DNA of 15,865 nucleotides from Candidatus Subteraquimicrobium carltonvillense (GCA_002339355.1 DDKQ01000095.1:1-15865), one strand, 5' to 3'; shown: positions 7,206 to 14,405, counted from the first letter of the stretch. Numbers and translations are program-made. Notes: generated by a model not told the origin, from the sequence alone.

Positions 7206-7755
7206 GGCGAAAGAAGTTTTAACCGCGGATTCGGTTAAGATTCACACTCGAAGGTTGGTGCTACTATCCCTCTTTTTGGCCTTGGGCATCGTTCTCTATG
7301 TGGTCGAAACGCTTTTTCTTCCCCCCTTTCCCCTACCCGGTGCCAAGCTTGGCCTAACGAATGTGGTTACACTGGTGCTCCTCATTTTTTATTCTTGGCG
7401 CGAATGCTTATACAATGTTTTAGCCCGCACCATTTTGGGCTCTTTAATTGTGGGAACCTTTCTTACCCCAGCATTTTATCTCAGTTTTGGCGGTGCATTG
7501 ATGAGTACCTTCATCATGATCTTTATTTTCAACAGGTTTTATGGGAAATTTAGCTTGGTTGGGGTGAGTCTCACCGGATCGACCACCCACAATATGGTAC
7601 AATTAACCCTCGCCGGTGCTTTAATTGCCCATCATTGGGGTATTTTATTTCAGGCCCCATTTTTGATACTGATCGCCATACCGACGGGAGCTTTCAATGG
7701 AATCATCGCTACATACCTGGTGAAAAGATTGCCGCTCAAAACATCGATTTTGTGA
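7171..7755 (+). CDS. Gx transporter family / heptaprenyl diphosphate synthase component I-like membrane protein
   Basis: 194 aa with about five hydrophobic segments. PLPGAKLGLTNVVTLVLL (residues about 53-70) and the GSTTHNMVQL segment match the Gx family (heptaprenyl diphosphate synthase component I-like, Pfam Hpre_diP_synt_I). Despite the name, members look like small-molecule transport (S-component-like) proteins rather than enzymes; the substrate is unknown. The upstream NusG_II gene is the usual partner and overlaps it, so the two are probably co-translated. The start could instead be the ATG at 7189, which has GAGGGG about 11 nt upstream. The radC start lies 7 nt after the stop. Confidence 0.82.
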   Translation: MRGNRLMPYQNRAKEVLTADSVKIHTRRLVLLSLFLALGIVLYVVETLFLPPFPLPGAKLGLTNVVTLVLLIFYSWRECLYNVLARTILGSLIVGTFLTPAFYLSFGGALMSTFIMIFIFNRFYGKFSLVGVSLTGSTTHNMVQLTLAGALIAHHWGILFQAPFLILIAIPTGAFNGIIATYLVKRLPLKTSIL

Positions 7756-7762
7756 GGAAGAG

Positions 7763-7864
7763 TTGAGTAAGTTAAGATATCACCTTACAATCAAAGAATT
7801 GCCCCTGAGGTCAGACCAAGGGAGAGGCTCTTTCGCTCCAGCGCAAGTAGTCTCTCAAATATAG
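7763..7864 (+). pseudogene. radC: Detached 5' fragment of radC
   Basis: A TTG start with GAGGAAG just upstream opens a 33-codon frame. Its beginning, LSKLRYHLTIKELPLR, carries the IKELP motif of the RadC N-terminus. The frame then becomes nonsense and stops at 7862-7864. In the +1-shifted frame the expected continuation RPRERLF...ASSLSNIELLAIIIGTG appears from 7813. One missing base between about 7805 and 7815 explains both. With it restored, three residues separate LP from RPRERL, as in other RadC proteins. Confidence 0.75.
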
Positions 7865-7869
7865 AGCTT

Positions 7870-8457
7870 TTGGCGATCATCATCGGGACTGGCAGCAAGG
7901 GGCAGACAGCCCTTCAACTCAGCCAAAGGATTTTAAGTGACTTCGAAAGCTTGGGGAATTTAAGTGGTGCCAGTTTGGAGGAACTTTCGAAGATAGATGG
8001 GGTAGGCCTTGCCAAGGCGGCAAAGGTTTTAGCCTCCCTCGAGTTGGGAAAGAGATTGGTGCTAGCTTTACCGTTCAAAAGGATGGTGATCTCCACCCCC
8101 GAGGATGTGGTGGATTTGCTCATGCCCGAGATGCGTTACTTGGATAAAGAACACTTCAAGGCGTTGATACTGAACACCCAAAATGAGATCCTAAGGATCG
8201 TCGATATTTCCATAGGGAGCCTCAATTCATCCATCGTCCATCCCCGTGAGTTATTTAAGACCGCCATTAAGCACAGTGGTTCAGCTCTGATCGTGGTCCA
8301 CAATCATCCAAGCGGAGACGCGTCTCCAAGTTCCGAAGACATTGCCCTCACGAAGCGGTTGGTCAAATCGGGTGAGATTTTGGGAATTGATGTGCTGGAC
8401 CACATAATTCTCGGAGATGGAAGATTTACCAGCTTTAAAGAGCGAGGATTGCTATAA
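7870..8457 (+). CDS. radC: RadC/DUF2466 family JAMM-domain protein (N-terminus lost by frameshift)
   Basis: 195 aa from the first usable start (TTG, 7870), but real homology begins upstream at about 7813 with RPRERLF in the same frame. The helix-hairpin-helix-like part (SLEELSKIDGVGLAKAAKVLAS, about 36-56) and the RadC JAMM domain are intact: HNHPSGDASPSSED, with His144, His146 and Asp157 as metal ligands, plus Glu94. The start lies inside a conserved helix and has no ribosome-binding site, so the 195-aa form is probably not the native protein. Location before mreB is conserved in many bacteria. The biochemical role is unsettled: the historical DNA repair claim for E. coli RadC was withdrawn. 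Family assignment is secure; whether the gene works is not. Confidence 0.88.
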   Translation: MAIIIGTGSKGQTALQLSQRILSDFESLGNLSGASLEELSKIDGVGLAKAAKVLASLELGKRLVLALPFKRMVISTPEDVVDLLMPEMRYLDKEHFKALILNTQNEILRIVDISIGSLNSSIVHPRELFKTAIKHSGSALIVVHNHPSGDASPSSEDIALTKRLVKSGEILGIDVLDHIILGDGRFTSFKERGLL

Positions 8458-8491
8458 TTAATAAGGATGGTAGGAAAGGGGAATAAGGGAA

Positions 8492-9523
8492 ATGTTTGAT
8501 TTCCTCATAGGTCCTTTCGGAAGGGATATGGCGGTTGATCTGGGGACGGCGAATACCAAGGTTCATGTGAAGGGACGAGGACTCGTTCTCATGGAGCCTT
8601 CAGTGGTGGCCATAGAAAAGGACGCTGGCAGGATTCTCGCCGTGGGCTCGGAAGCAAAGAGGATGTTGGGAAGGACACCCGGCAACATCGTTGCCATAAG
8701 ACCGCTCAAGGACGGAGTCATTGCCGACTTCGATGTGACCGAAAGCATGCTCCGGTATTTCATCCAGAGAGTCCATAAGCGCAGGTTTGCGGTGCGACCC
8801 AGGGTGGTGGTTTGCGTGCCCTCCGGGGTCACGGAGGTGGAAAAGCGCGCCGTTTTTGAAGCGACCATTCAGGCGGGCGCTAGAGCCGCATATCTGATCG
8901 AAGAGCCGATGGCCGCGGCCATCGGTGCGGGTCTTCCCATACAGGACCCCACGGGGAATATGGTCGTGGATATAGGCGGCGGGACCACCGAAGTGGCTGT
9001 GATCTCTCTGGGAGGGATCGTATGCAGCGAGTCCATCCGCGTGGGCGGCGACGAGTGCGACGAGGCGATCATCGCCCATGTCAAGAGGGAATACAATGTG
9101 ATGATAGGAGAAAGAACCGCCGAAGAGATCAAGATAGAAATCGGCTCGGCTTATCCGCTTCCCGAAGAGGAGGATGTGGAGGTCCGTGGTCGAGATCTAT
9201 TGACCGGCCTCCCCAAGAATATCATCCTCTCCTCCGAGGAAATTCGAGCGGCTATGGAGGAACCCATTGGTGCCTTAGTTTTAGCCATCAAAAGCACTTT
9301 GGAAAAAACCCCTCCCGAGCTTTCCAGCGATGTCATGGACAGAGGAATAGTCCTCACCGGTGGAGGCGCCCTCCTCAGGGGAGTGGATGAAAGATTAAGA
9401 CAAGAGACGGGCATGCCCGTGCACATCACCGAGAATCCTCTTACCTGCGTGGTAATCGGATCGGGAAAGGCTTTAGAAGAGATAAACGTATTAAAGAGGG
9501 TACTCATCGGTTCACAACGCTGA
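8492..9523 (+). CDS. mreB: Rod shape-determining protein MreB
   Basis: 343 aa, the usual MreB length. This actin-like ATPase polymerises under the membrane and guides lateral cell-wall synthesis. Phosphate-1 motif AVDLGTANTKV (residues 14-24), phosphate-2 VVDIGGGTTEVAVISLGG (about 153-170) and adenosine motif IVLTGGGALLRGVDERL (about 287-303) are all present. The start has an AAGGGG/AAGGGA ribosome-binding sequence. It follows radC by 34 nt and precedes mreC, separated by 104 nt that hold a long hairpin. Confidence 0.97.
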   Translation: MFDFLIGPFGRDMAVDLGTANTKVHVKGRGLVLMEPSVVAIEKDAGRILAVGSEAKRMLGRTPGNIVAIRPLKDGVIADFDVTESMLRYFIQRVHKRRFAVRPRVVVCVPSGVTEVEKRAVFEATIQAGARAAYLIEEPMAAAIGAGLPIQDPTGNMVVDIGGGTTEVAVISLGGIVCSESIRVGGDECDEAIIAHVKREYNVMIGERTAEEIKIEIGSAYPLPEEEDVEVRGRDLLTGLPKNIILSSEEIRAAMEEPIGALVLAIKSTLEKTPPELSSDVMDRGIVLTGGGALLRGVDERLRQETGMPVHITENPLTCVVIGSGKALEEINVLKRVLIGSQR

Positions 9524-9542
9524 AGCGGTGATAAAGATCGTG

Positions 9543-9603
9543 AGTCGCAGGACAAACCGCATGTCTTAAGACCCTTTGACATGCATCCTAAAGTCGTGCG
9601 ACT
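9543..9603 (+). other. Long stem-loop between mreB and mreC
   Basis: Nested complementary arms: AGTCGCA (9543-9549) with TGCGACT (9597-9603), GGA with TCC (9550-9552 / 9586-9588), and GCATGTC (9559-9565) with GACATGC (9578-9584), closing a 12-nt loop. The 3' side also contains AAGTCG-TG-CGACTT (9591-9604). There is only a short T-run after it (AAATTTTT), so it may be a partial terminator, a processing site or an mRNA stabiliser that sets mreB above mreC. Confidence 0.55.
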
Positions 9604-9627
9604 TAAATTTTTGAGGGAGGGTTATCC

Positions 9628-10476
9628 TTGTACCTTCGCTGGAGACGTGATCGGATAATTCTCGCGGCTTTAATAATGGTGAGCATAGCCATCCTTACCC
9701 TTCACTTTAGGGAAAGCGAGGAAGGCTTGGTTCATAGGGTTCAGAGGATAACGGTAGGTCTCATAGCCCCCCTTCAAGCTGGGGTCTCCAGGATGGTGGA
9801 TCCCTTCCGACATGGCATCCATTTCCTCGCGGAGATTCGCGATCTTAAGCGGGAAAATGAGAGACTGAAAAGGGAAGTGGCGGAACTCAAGAGGGATTTG
9901 ATTTCGCTCAAAGTGGTAGCCAAGGAAAATCAACGCCTCCGAAGGCTCATTGGGTTTAAGGAGAAAACCACTTTTGAGGTTCTTCCGGCACGGATCATCG
10001 GAAAATCTCCCACCGGTTGGCAGGCGATCATCATTTTGGATAAGGGATCTGCGGATGGAGTGAGGAAATACATGCCCGTGGTGGTCGATGAGGGTCTAGT
10101 GGGTCAGGTGGTCGGTGTCTCCTCCCATGCCGCACAAATCCAACTAATAACCGATTCCAAAAGCGGTGTTTCTTGCCAAATCTTGAGCACGGGTGAGCGT
10201 GGAATCTTACAGGGCGAGACAGGTGGGGAGCTAAAGCTGAACTTTATCCCTAAGGATTCCAAGGTGAGGAAGGCGGATGCGGTTATAACATCGGGATTGG
10301 GAGGCGTTTTCCCTCCCGGAATTTTCGTGGGCACCGTAAGTGAGATTAAGGTCAATCCCTATGGGCTATATAAAGAGGTCAAAGTGAAATCTTCCGTGGA
10401 TTTCTCGAAGTTGGAGGAGGTTTTAATCATCACCAATCCTCCACCAAAAACGTCCTTTCCCGCAGAGGGAGGTTAA
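9628..10476 (+). CDS. mreC: Rod shape-determining protein MreC
   Basis: 282 aa. One membrane helix (about 9-25) is followed by a coiled coil (about 68-107, rich in Arg/Lys/Glu/Leu) and the periplasmic/extracellular beta-rich MreC domain, with VLPARIIGKSPTGWQAIIILDKGSADGVRKYMPVV-type sequence from about 118. MreC links MreB filaments to the elongation synthases. The start is TTG, supported by GGGAGG at 9615-9620; no better start lies between it and the conserved region. It ends 2 nt before mreD, whose ribosome-binding site lies within the mreC 3' end. Confidence 0.95.
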   Translation: MYLRWRRDRIILAALIMVSIAILTLHFRESEEGLVHRVQRITVGLIAPLQAGVSRMVDPFRHGIHFLAEIRDLKRENERLKREVAELKRDLISLKVVAKENQRLRRLIGFKEKTTFEVLPARIIGKSPTGWQAIIILDKGSADGVRKYMPVVVDEGLVGQVVGVSSHAAQIQLITDSKSGVSCQILSTGERGILQGETGGELKLNFIPKDSKVRKADAVITSGLGGVFPPGIFVGTVSEIKVNPYGLYKEVKVKSSVDFSKLEEVLIITNPPPKTSFPAEGG

Positions 10477-10478
10477 AT

Positions 10479-10958
10479 ATGCCCTCCTATCTTTTGGGTT
10501 TTTTGGTCTTGTTGGCCGCGTTCATCCTACAAACGACGATTGCTCCGCATATAGATATTAGGGGTGTTCAACCCGATTTTATCCTTATCGTGGTGGTCAC
10601 TTACGCCTTCATAGAGGGTCCCGCGATAGGTTCAGTAGCGGGTTTTTTTGGAGGCTTGTTACATGATCTGGTTTTAACCCAGATCGTGGGGATTCATGCC
10701 CTGTGTAAAACCATTGTGGGCTACGTCGCTGGCTTGGTGGAGAGAACCATCTTCGCCGAAAGCATCTTCTTACCCATGGCTGCCATCTTCCTGGCTTCGC
10801 TATTGAATCAACTGATTTATGCTGCAGTCATCTTTTTGTTAGGCTATGAGGTTCCATTTCTAATGGTATTGATGACCATAATTATTCCCTCTGCCTTTTA
10901 TAATAGCTTGCTCACGCCCCTTGTTTATCCGGTGGTTTGCAAATTGGCGACTCCTTAA
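10479..10958 (+). CDS. mreD: Rod shape-determining protein MreD
   Basis: 159 aa, about five membrane spans, typical of MreD. HIDIRGVQPDFILIVVVTYAFIEGPAIGSVAGFFGGLLHDL (about 24-64) is the recognisable core: the Pro-Asp pair and the G-x3-GFxxGLxxD run. Ribosome-binding site GAGGGAGG overlaps the end of mreC. In many genomes mrdA and rodA (elongation transpeptidase and glycosyltransferase) follow directly; here repeat DNA follows instead. Confidence 0.93.
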   Translation: MPSYLLGFLVLLAAFILQTTIAPHIDIRGVQPDFILIVVVTYAFIEGPAIGSVAGFFGGLLHDLVLTQIVGIHALCKTIVGYVAGLVERTIFAESIFLPMAAIFLASLLNQLIYAAVIFLLGYEVPFLMVLMTIIIPSAFYNSLLTPLVYPVVCKLATP

Positions 10959-11156
10959 AAGGTCATGAGTCATGAGAGATGGGTCACAATATCAAATTAC
11001 CAAAATTAAAATGACCAAGACAAAAACCAAAATCTAGAAGAATATTAGTTTTGAATTTCGAAAATTTGGATTTTGAATTTGTTTAGGATTTAGAATTTGG
11101 AATTTAGGATTTTTAAAGCCTACTTTTTGGAACTATGTCTAGAGCACATTAAAATA
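10959..11156. repeat. Degenerate AT-rich intergenic repeat (copy C) between mreD and DUF2344
   Basis: Starts with a GTCATGAGTCATGAG tandem, then AT-rich words AAATTA/AAAATTAAAATG, then runs of GAATTT and GGATTT. The stretch 11068-11091 is identical to 5783-5806 (24 nt), and 11128-11146 matches 5819-5837 at 17 of 19. A TTG inside it (11097) is in frame with the next gene but is repeat-derived. No gene is supported here. Confidence 0.7.
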
Positions 11157-11870
11157 ATGTATAAATTTAGGGTAAAATATCGAAAATCTGGCATTTTAAG
11201 ATTCCTTTCGCATCTTGAAACCGTACGTGCATTTGAAAGGGCGGTGAGGCGAGCAAACCTCCCCTTCGCTTTAACCAAGGGCTTTAGCCCCAAACTCAAG
11301 ATTTCCTGGGGTCCACCCCTTCCCGTTGGTTTTAGTACCTGCGCAGAGTATGCTGATTTCTTCCTCACTGACTACCTGAATCCTGAGAGTATCATTGATT
11401 CCTTAAATAAAGCCTTGCCCCGTGATATTCGTGTCTTGGAAGCAAAATATGTTCCGTTACATTCTGCCTCTTTGATGAGCATAATCAATGTAGCCAGCTA
11501 CAAAACGTTGATCAAAGTTGATCCCGGTCTGTCCCGCGAGGAGCTCAAGGATGGCATGGATGGGCTTTTGACTCGGGGAAGAATTTCGGTTTTCAAGAAA
11601 CGCGAAAGGGCAGTGGATTTACGGCGATCACTCTTGGATTTTGAGGTTAAAGAAGTTAAAAATGGCCAGGTTACTCTGAGGTTCTCTCTTCAGGTCGGGG
11701 GCAAGGAGAGTATCAGAGCGGAGAATCTCATAAAAGCGCTATTTGAGCGGTTTCCAAAATCCTTGTCATTTGAAATAATTGAAATTACGAGAATGGGTCT
11801 TTATGTAAAGGTGGGCGATGAATTCATCGATCCCCTACGAATCCGAGAAGCGACCAGCGATCAGCGATGA
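11157..11870 (+). CDS. TIGR03936 family radical-SAM-associated protein (DUF2344)
   Basis: 237 aa from the ATG at 11157. The conserved N-terminal core begins here (MYKFRVKYRKSGILRFLSHLETVRAFERAVRRANLPFALTKGFSPK-type sequence), while the frame upstream to 11097 is repeat DNA. LPVGFSTCAEYADF (about 55-68) is another family mark. In other genomes this domain is fused to, or directly follows, a radical SAM protein (TIGR03960) and precedes RNase G; only RNase G is kept next to it here. The molecular role is not known to me. No Shine-Dalgarno sequence is visible before 11157. The last residues and stop codon run into an AGCGATCAGCGATGAGCG-type repeat, so the C-terminus may have been altered. Confidence 0.85.
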   Translation: MYKFRVKYRKSGILRFLSHLETVRAFERAVRRANLPFALTKGFSPKLKISWGPPLPVGFSTCAEYADFFLTDYLNPESIIDSLNKALPRDIRVLEAKYVPLHSASLMSIINVASYKTLIKVDPGLSREELKDGMDGLLTRGRISVFKKRERAVDLRRSLLDFEVKEVKNGQVTLRFSLQVGGKESIRAENLIKALFERFPKSLSFEIIEITRMGLYVKVGDEFIDPLRIREATSDQR

Positions 11871-11926
11871 GCGGTTTAGTTATTTTACCGAAAGTCGCTC
11901 GTCGAACATCGCTCACCGGTTTAGTC
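11857..11926 (+). repeat. Short repeats and hairpin across the DUF2344 stop codon
   Basis: Tandem AGCGAT/CAGCGAT/GAGCG words span the stop. CGATGAGCG (11865-11873) can pair with CGCTCGTCG (11896-11904) with one G-U pair. CGGTTTAGT occurs twice, near 11872 and 11918. It has no T-run, so it is not a normal terminator. Confidence 0.4.
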
Positions 11927-11949
11927 TCACCTTATTATGGAGGGATAAT

Positions 11950-13458
11950 ATGGCTGAACTAAAAGAGATAATGATCTCGGTGGATGATTTTGAGACCCGG
12001 GTAGCCATTTTGGAGAAGGAGAGATTGGCCGAGATTTACGTGGAGCGAAACGATGCTCCATCCATCATGGGCAACATCTATCTGGGGCGCGTTAGCAGCA
12101 TATTGCCCGGCATGGATGCAGCCTTTGTGGATATCGGCCAGGAGAAAAGTGCCTTTTTGTGCGTAGGGGAAGTCGTCTTTCCCGAGGAGGTGGATTCCTT
12201 ACCCCAAAAGATACATTACTTTTTAAAACCGGGTCAGGATATATTGGTTCAGGTTGCCAAGGGACCCATGGGCACAAAGGGTGCCAGGGTAACAGCTCAG
12301 ATCGCTTTACCCGGCAGACATCTGGTCCTCCTTCCCTTCGGGGATTCCGTTGGAGTATCCCGCCGTCTTTCCGAAGACGAGAGGGAAAGATTGCGAATTC
12401 TTTGCGAGGGCATCAAGCCCGATGATATGGGCCTCATCGCCAGAACGGTCGCTCAAGGTGTGGGACTTGAGCGGTTAAAATCAGATCTCAAGTATCTCAT
12501 CAGGACTTGGAGAAATCTTCAGCGCCAGGCCGAAAAGAGTAAAGCACCGAAGGCCATCTACAGGGAAGAGGGACTCGCACTGCGTGCCGCAAGAGACATA
12601 TTCACTTCCGATTTTATACAATTGGTCATCGATTCTCCCAAGGAATACAAAAAGATCCAAACATTCTTGAGTAAAACTTCTCCGGGGCTCAAAGACCGCG
12701 TGAAGCTTTATTCGGGAAGCATCCCCCTATTCGAAAAGTACAACGTTGATTCCCAACTTAAGAAGGCCCTCAGGAGAAGAATTTGGCTAAGGTCAGGAGG
12801 ATATATCACCATTGACACCACGGAAGCCCTCACCGCCATCGACGTCAACACGGGCAAGTATGTCGGGAAGACCAGCTTGCAACGGACCATCCTCAAAACG
12901 AATCTTGAGGCGGCTCGAGAGATCGCGGATCAAATTCGTTTGAGGGATATCGGTGGAATCATAGTGATAGACTTCATCGACATGGAGGATCAAAAAGACA
13001 GGGAGAAGGTTTTTTCAACCCTAAATGAAGCCCTGGCCATGGATAGGGCAAAGACTAATGTGGGGGAATTTTCGGAATTTGGTGTAGTGGAGATGACCAG
13101 GAAAAAATTCTGGCAGGGACTATTGGAAAGCTTATGTGCTCCCTGTTTAAGCTGCGAAGGATCGGGTGTGATGCTTTCCGATACCGCGGCGGGAATTGAA
13201 GCCTGGCGAGGGATAAAAGGGTTTTGTCGAGCCAAATCTTCGGAGGCTTTGCTGTTTAAAGTTCATCCCAGGGTGATCAACTTTCTTGCGGCGAGGAGAG
13301 CCAAATTGCGCAAGAGAATGGGAAGAGATGTTTACCTTTATGGCGACCCCACGTACTCACCGGAGGGCTATGAACTCGTGAGCGAGGGTTCCCACAGAAA
13401 GATAAAGCGTGTCTATAAAGAGCTGTGCAAGGAATATGCCATCCTTCACCTCACCTGA
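11950..13458 (+). CDS. rng: Ribonuclease E/G family endoribonuclease
   Basis: 502 aa from the ATG at 11950, chosen for the GGAGG at 11939-11943; a longer frame from 11818 runs back over the DUF2344 gene and repeats. Single-strand-specific endoribonuclease of rRNA maturation and mRNA decay. N-terminal S1 RNA-binding domain about 37-120 (GNIYLGRVSSILPGMDAAFVDIGQEKSAFL). Catalytic Mg-binding aspartates Asp298 (TAIDVNTGK) and Asp341 (IVIDFIDM). Zn-link cysteines Cys399 and Cys402 (CLSCEGSG) for dimerisation. Length and lack of a long C-terminal scaffold fit RNase G rather than full-length RNase E. It is the conserved neighbour of rplU. Confidence 0.95.
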   Translation: MAELKEIMISVDDFETRVAILEKERLAEIYVERNDAPSIMGNIYLGRVSSILPGMDAAFVDIGQEKSAFLCVGEVVFPEEVDSLPQKIHYFLKPGQDILVQVAKGPMGTKGARVTAQIALPGRHLVLLPFGDSVGVSRRLSEDERERLRILCEGIKPDDMGLIARTVAQGVGLERLKSDLKYLIRTWRNLQRQAEKSKAPKAIYREEGLALRAARDIFTSDFIQLVIDSPKEYKKIQTFLSKTSPGLKDRVKLYSGSIPLFEKYNVDSQLKKALRRRIWLRSGGYITIDTTEALTAIDVNTGKYVGKTSLQRTILKTNLEAAREIADQIRLRDIGGIIVIDFIDMEDQKDREKVFSTLNEALAMDRAKTNVGEFSEFGVVEMTRKKFWQGLLESLCAPCLSCEGSGVMLSDTAAGIEAWRGIKGFCRAKSSEALLFKVHPRVINFLAARRAKLRKRMGRDVYLYGDPTYSPEGYELVSEGSHRKIKRVYKELCKEYAILHLT

Positions 13459-13578
13459 GATTAAACGAAAGTTCTAAAACCCAGCTGAGTTCAAAATTTT
13501 TACAGCCCAGACTCGCTCTGCAAGCGGCCCTGAGCAGCAAGTTTATGCGTTTTATGACCCACCTATAATTTATGTAAA

Positions 13579-13608
13579 TTGACAACTAAAGTCCTTCTTT
13601 GTTAGGAT
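13579..13608 (+). promoter_or_regulatory. Candidate sigma-70 promoter of rplU-rpmA
   Basis: A perfect -35 TTGACA (13579-13584) and a -10-like TAGGAT (13603-13608) are 18 bp apart, 30 nt before the rplU ATG. A TATAAT lies at 13564-13569 but lacks a good -35. The rest of the gap 13459-13578 shows only short weak hairpins. With this start point there is no room for a long leader RNA. Confidence 0.5.
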
Positions 13609-13637
13609 AGAGTGCTGGTTAAGGGAGGAATTATTGC

Positions 13638-13973
13638 ATGCCGTATGCTATTATTGAATCTGGGGGCAAACAATATAAGGTTCAGAAGGGAGAAGAAGTT
13701 CTCATCGAGAAAATAGAGGGCAAGCCCGGTGATAAGGTAAAGTTCGATAAGGTAATTTTCTTAAGCCATGGCGATCAAAAGATTCATCAAAAAGAGGTGC
13801 TTCCCAAGGTAAAGGTGAAGGGCACTATCGTCGAGCAGTTAAAGGGCGAAAAGATAATCGTATTCAAATATGAACCGAAGAAGGGGTATAAGCGGATGAG
13901 GGGACACAGACAACTCCTAACCAAAGTGAGGATAGATGATATAAATGTCCCCAAAAGCCAAAGAATGATCTAA
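13638..13973 (+). CDS. rplU: 50S ribosomal protein L21
   Basis: 111 aa, slightly longer than the usual 101-104. N-terminal MPYAIIESGGKQYKVQKGE and C-terminal KIIVFKYEPKKGYKRMRGHRQLLTKVRID are the diagnostic L21 segments. The extra residues lie in the middle, around HGDQKIHQKEVLPKVKVKG. It binds 23S rRNA in the large subunit. AAGGGAGGA precedes the ATG. rpmA follows after 57 nt, with no prp protease gene between. Confidence 0.97.
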   Translation: MPYAIIESGGKQYKVQKGEEVLIEKIEGKPGDKVKFDKVIFLSHGDQKIHQKEVLPKVKVKGTIVEQLKGEKIIVFKYEPKKGYKRMRGHRQLLTKVRIDDINVPKSQRMI

Positions 13974-14030
13974 TTGAAAATACTCTCAACTACCAGCTAA
14001 CAAACTCCCAACTATCCGGAGGTTGATAAA

Positions 14031-14285
14031 ATGGCTCATAAAAAGGGAATGGGAAGTTCCAGAAATGGAAGAGATAGTCGATCCAAGCGCTTGGGAGTTA
14101 AGCGTTATGGTGGTCAGTTCGTGACGGCGGGGAGCATCCTCGTTCGCCAGCGAGGTACGAAGATAAAACCCGGTCTCAATGTAGAGCTTGGGCGCGATTA
14201 TACGCTTTTCGCTTTGATCGATGGCTATGTGATGTACGAATCTCGCAATAACTCGCGTAAGGTAAGCGTGCTCGCGCAGGCTTAA
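14031..14285 (+). CDS. rpmA: 50S ribosomal protein L27
   Basis: 84 aa. Begins MAHKKGMGSSRNGRDSRSKR, so the N-terminal tail that reaches the peptidyl-transferase centre is exposed directly. There is no Firmicutes-type extension to be cut by Prp, which agrees with the missing prp gene. GSILVRQRGTKIKPG and GRDYTLFALIDG are the core signatures. CCGGAGG is the ribosome-binding site. A nested hairpin with a T-run follows. Confidence 0.97.
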   Translation: MAHKKGMGSSRNGRDSRSKRLGVKRYGGQFVTAGSILVRQRGTKIKPGLNVELGRDYTLFALIDGYVMYESRNNSRKVSVLAQA

Positions 14286-14307
14286 GCCTAGAAACGAATC
14301 TCGAATT

Positions 14308-14378
14308 GACCCAGGGTATGACCATCGGTTCTTTATAAGGTCATTCTGATTTCTTATAACCTGGGTCGTTATTTTTTA
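14308..14378 (+). terminator. Nested-hairpin terminator or attenuator between rpmA and obgE
   Basis: Outer stem GACCCAGG (14308-14315) with CCTGGGTC (14360-14367); inner stem ATGACC (14318-14323) with GGTCAT (14339-14344). GTTATTTTTTATG follows directly (14368-14380). This has the form of an intrinsic terminator for rplU-rpmA, possibly partial, since obgE has no clear promoter after it. Confidence 0.65.
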
Positions 14379-14405
14379 TGCCAAAAATAGGGGGCATTCA
14401 AAGGC

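Noticed and set aside
8563..9582. Long antisense open frames opposite mreB
   Set aside because: They mirror the codon bias of mreB and have no recognisable domains or ribosome-binding sites.
11097..11156. Longer DUF2344 protein from the TTG at 11097
   Set aside because: The added residues are encoded by repeat DNA, have no ribosome-binding site and precede the conserved family start.
11818..11949. Longer RNase G from 11818
   Set aside because: It would overlap DUF2344 and hold repeat-encoded residues; the ATG at 11950 has a strong GGAGG and fits the family start.
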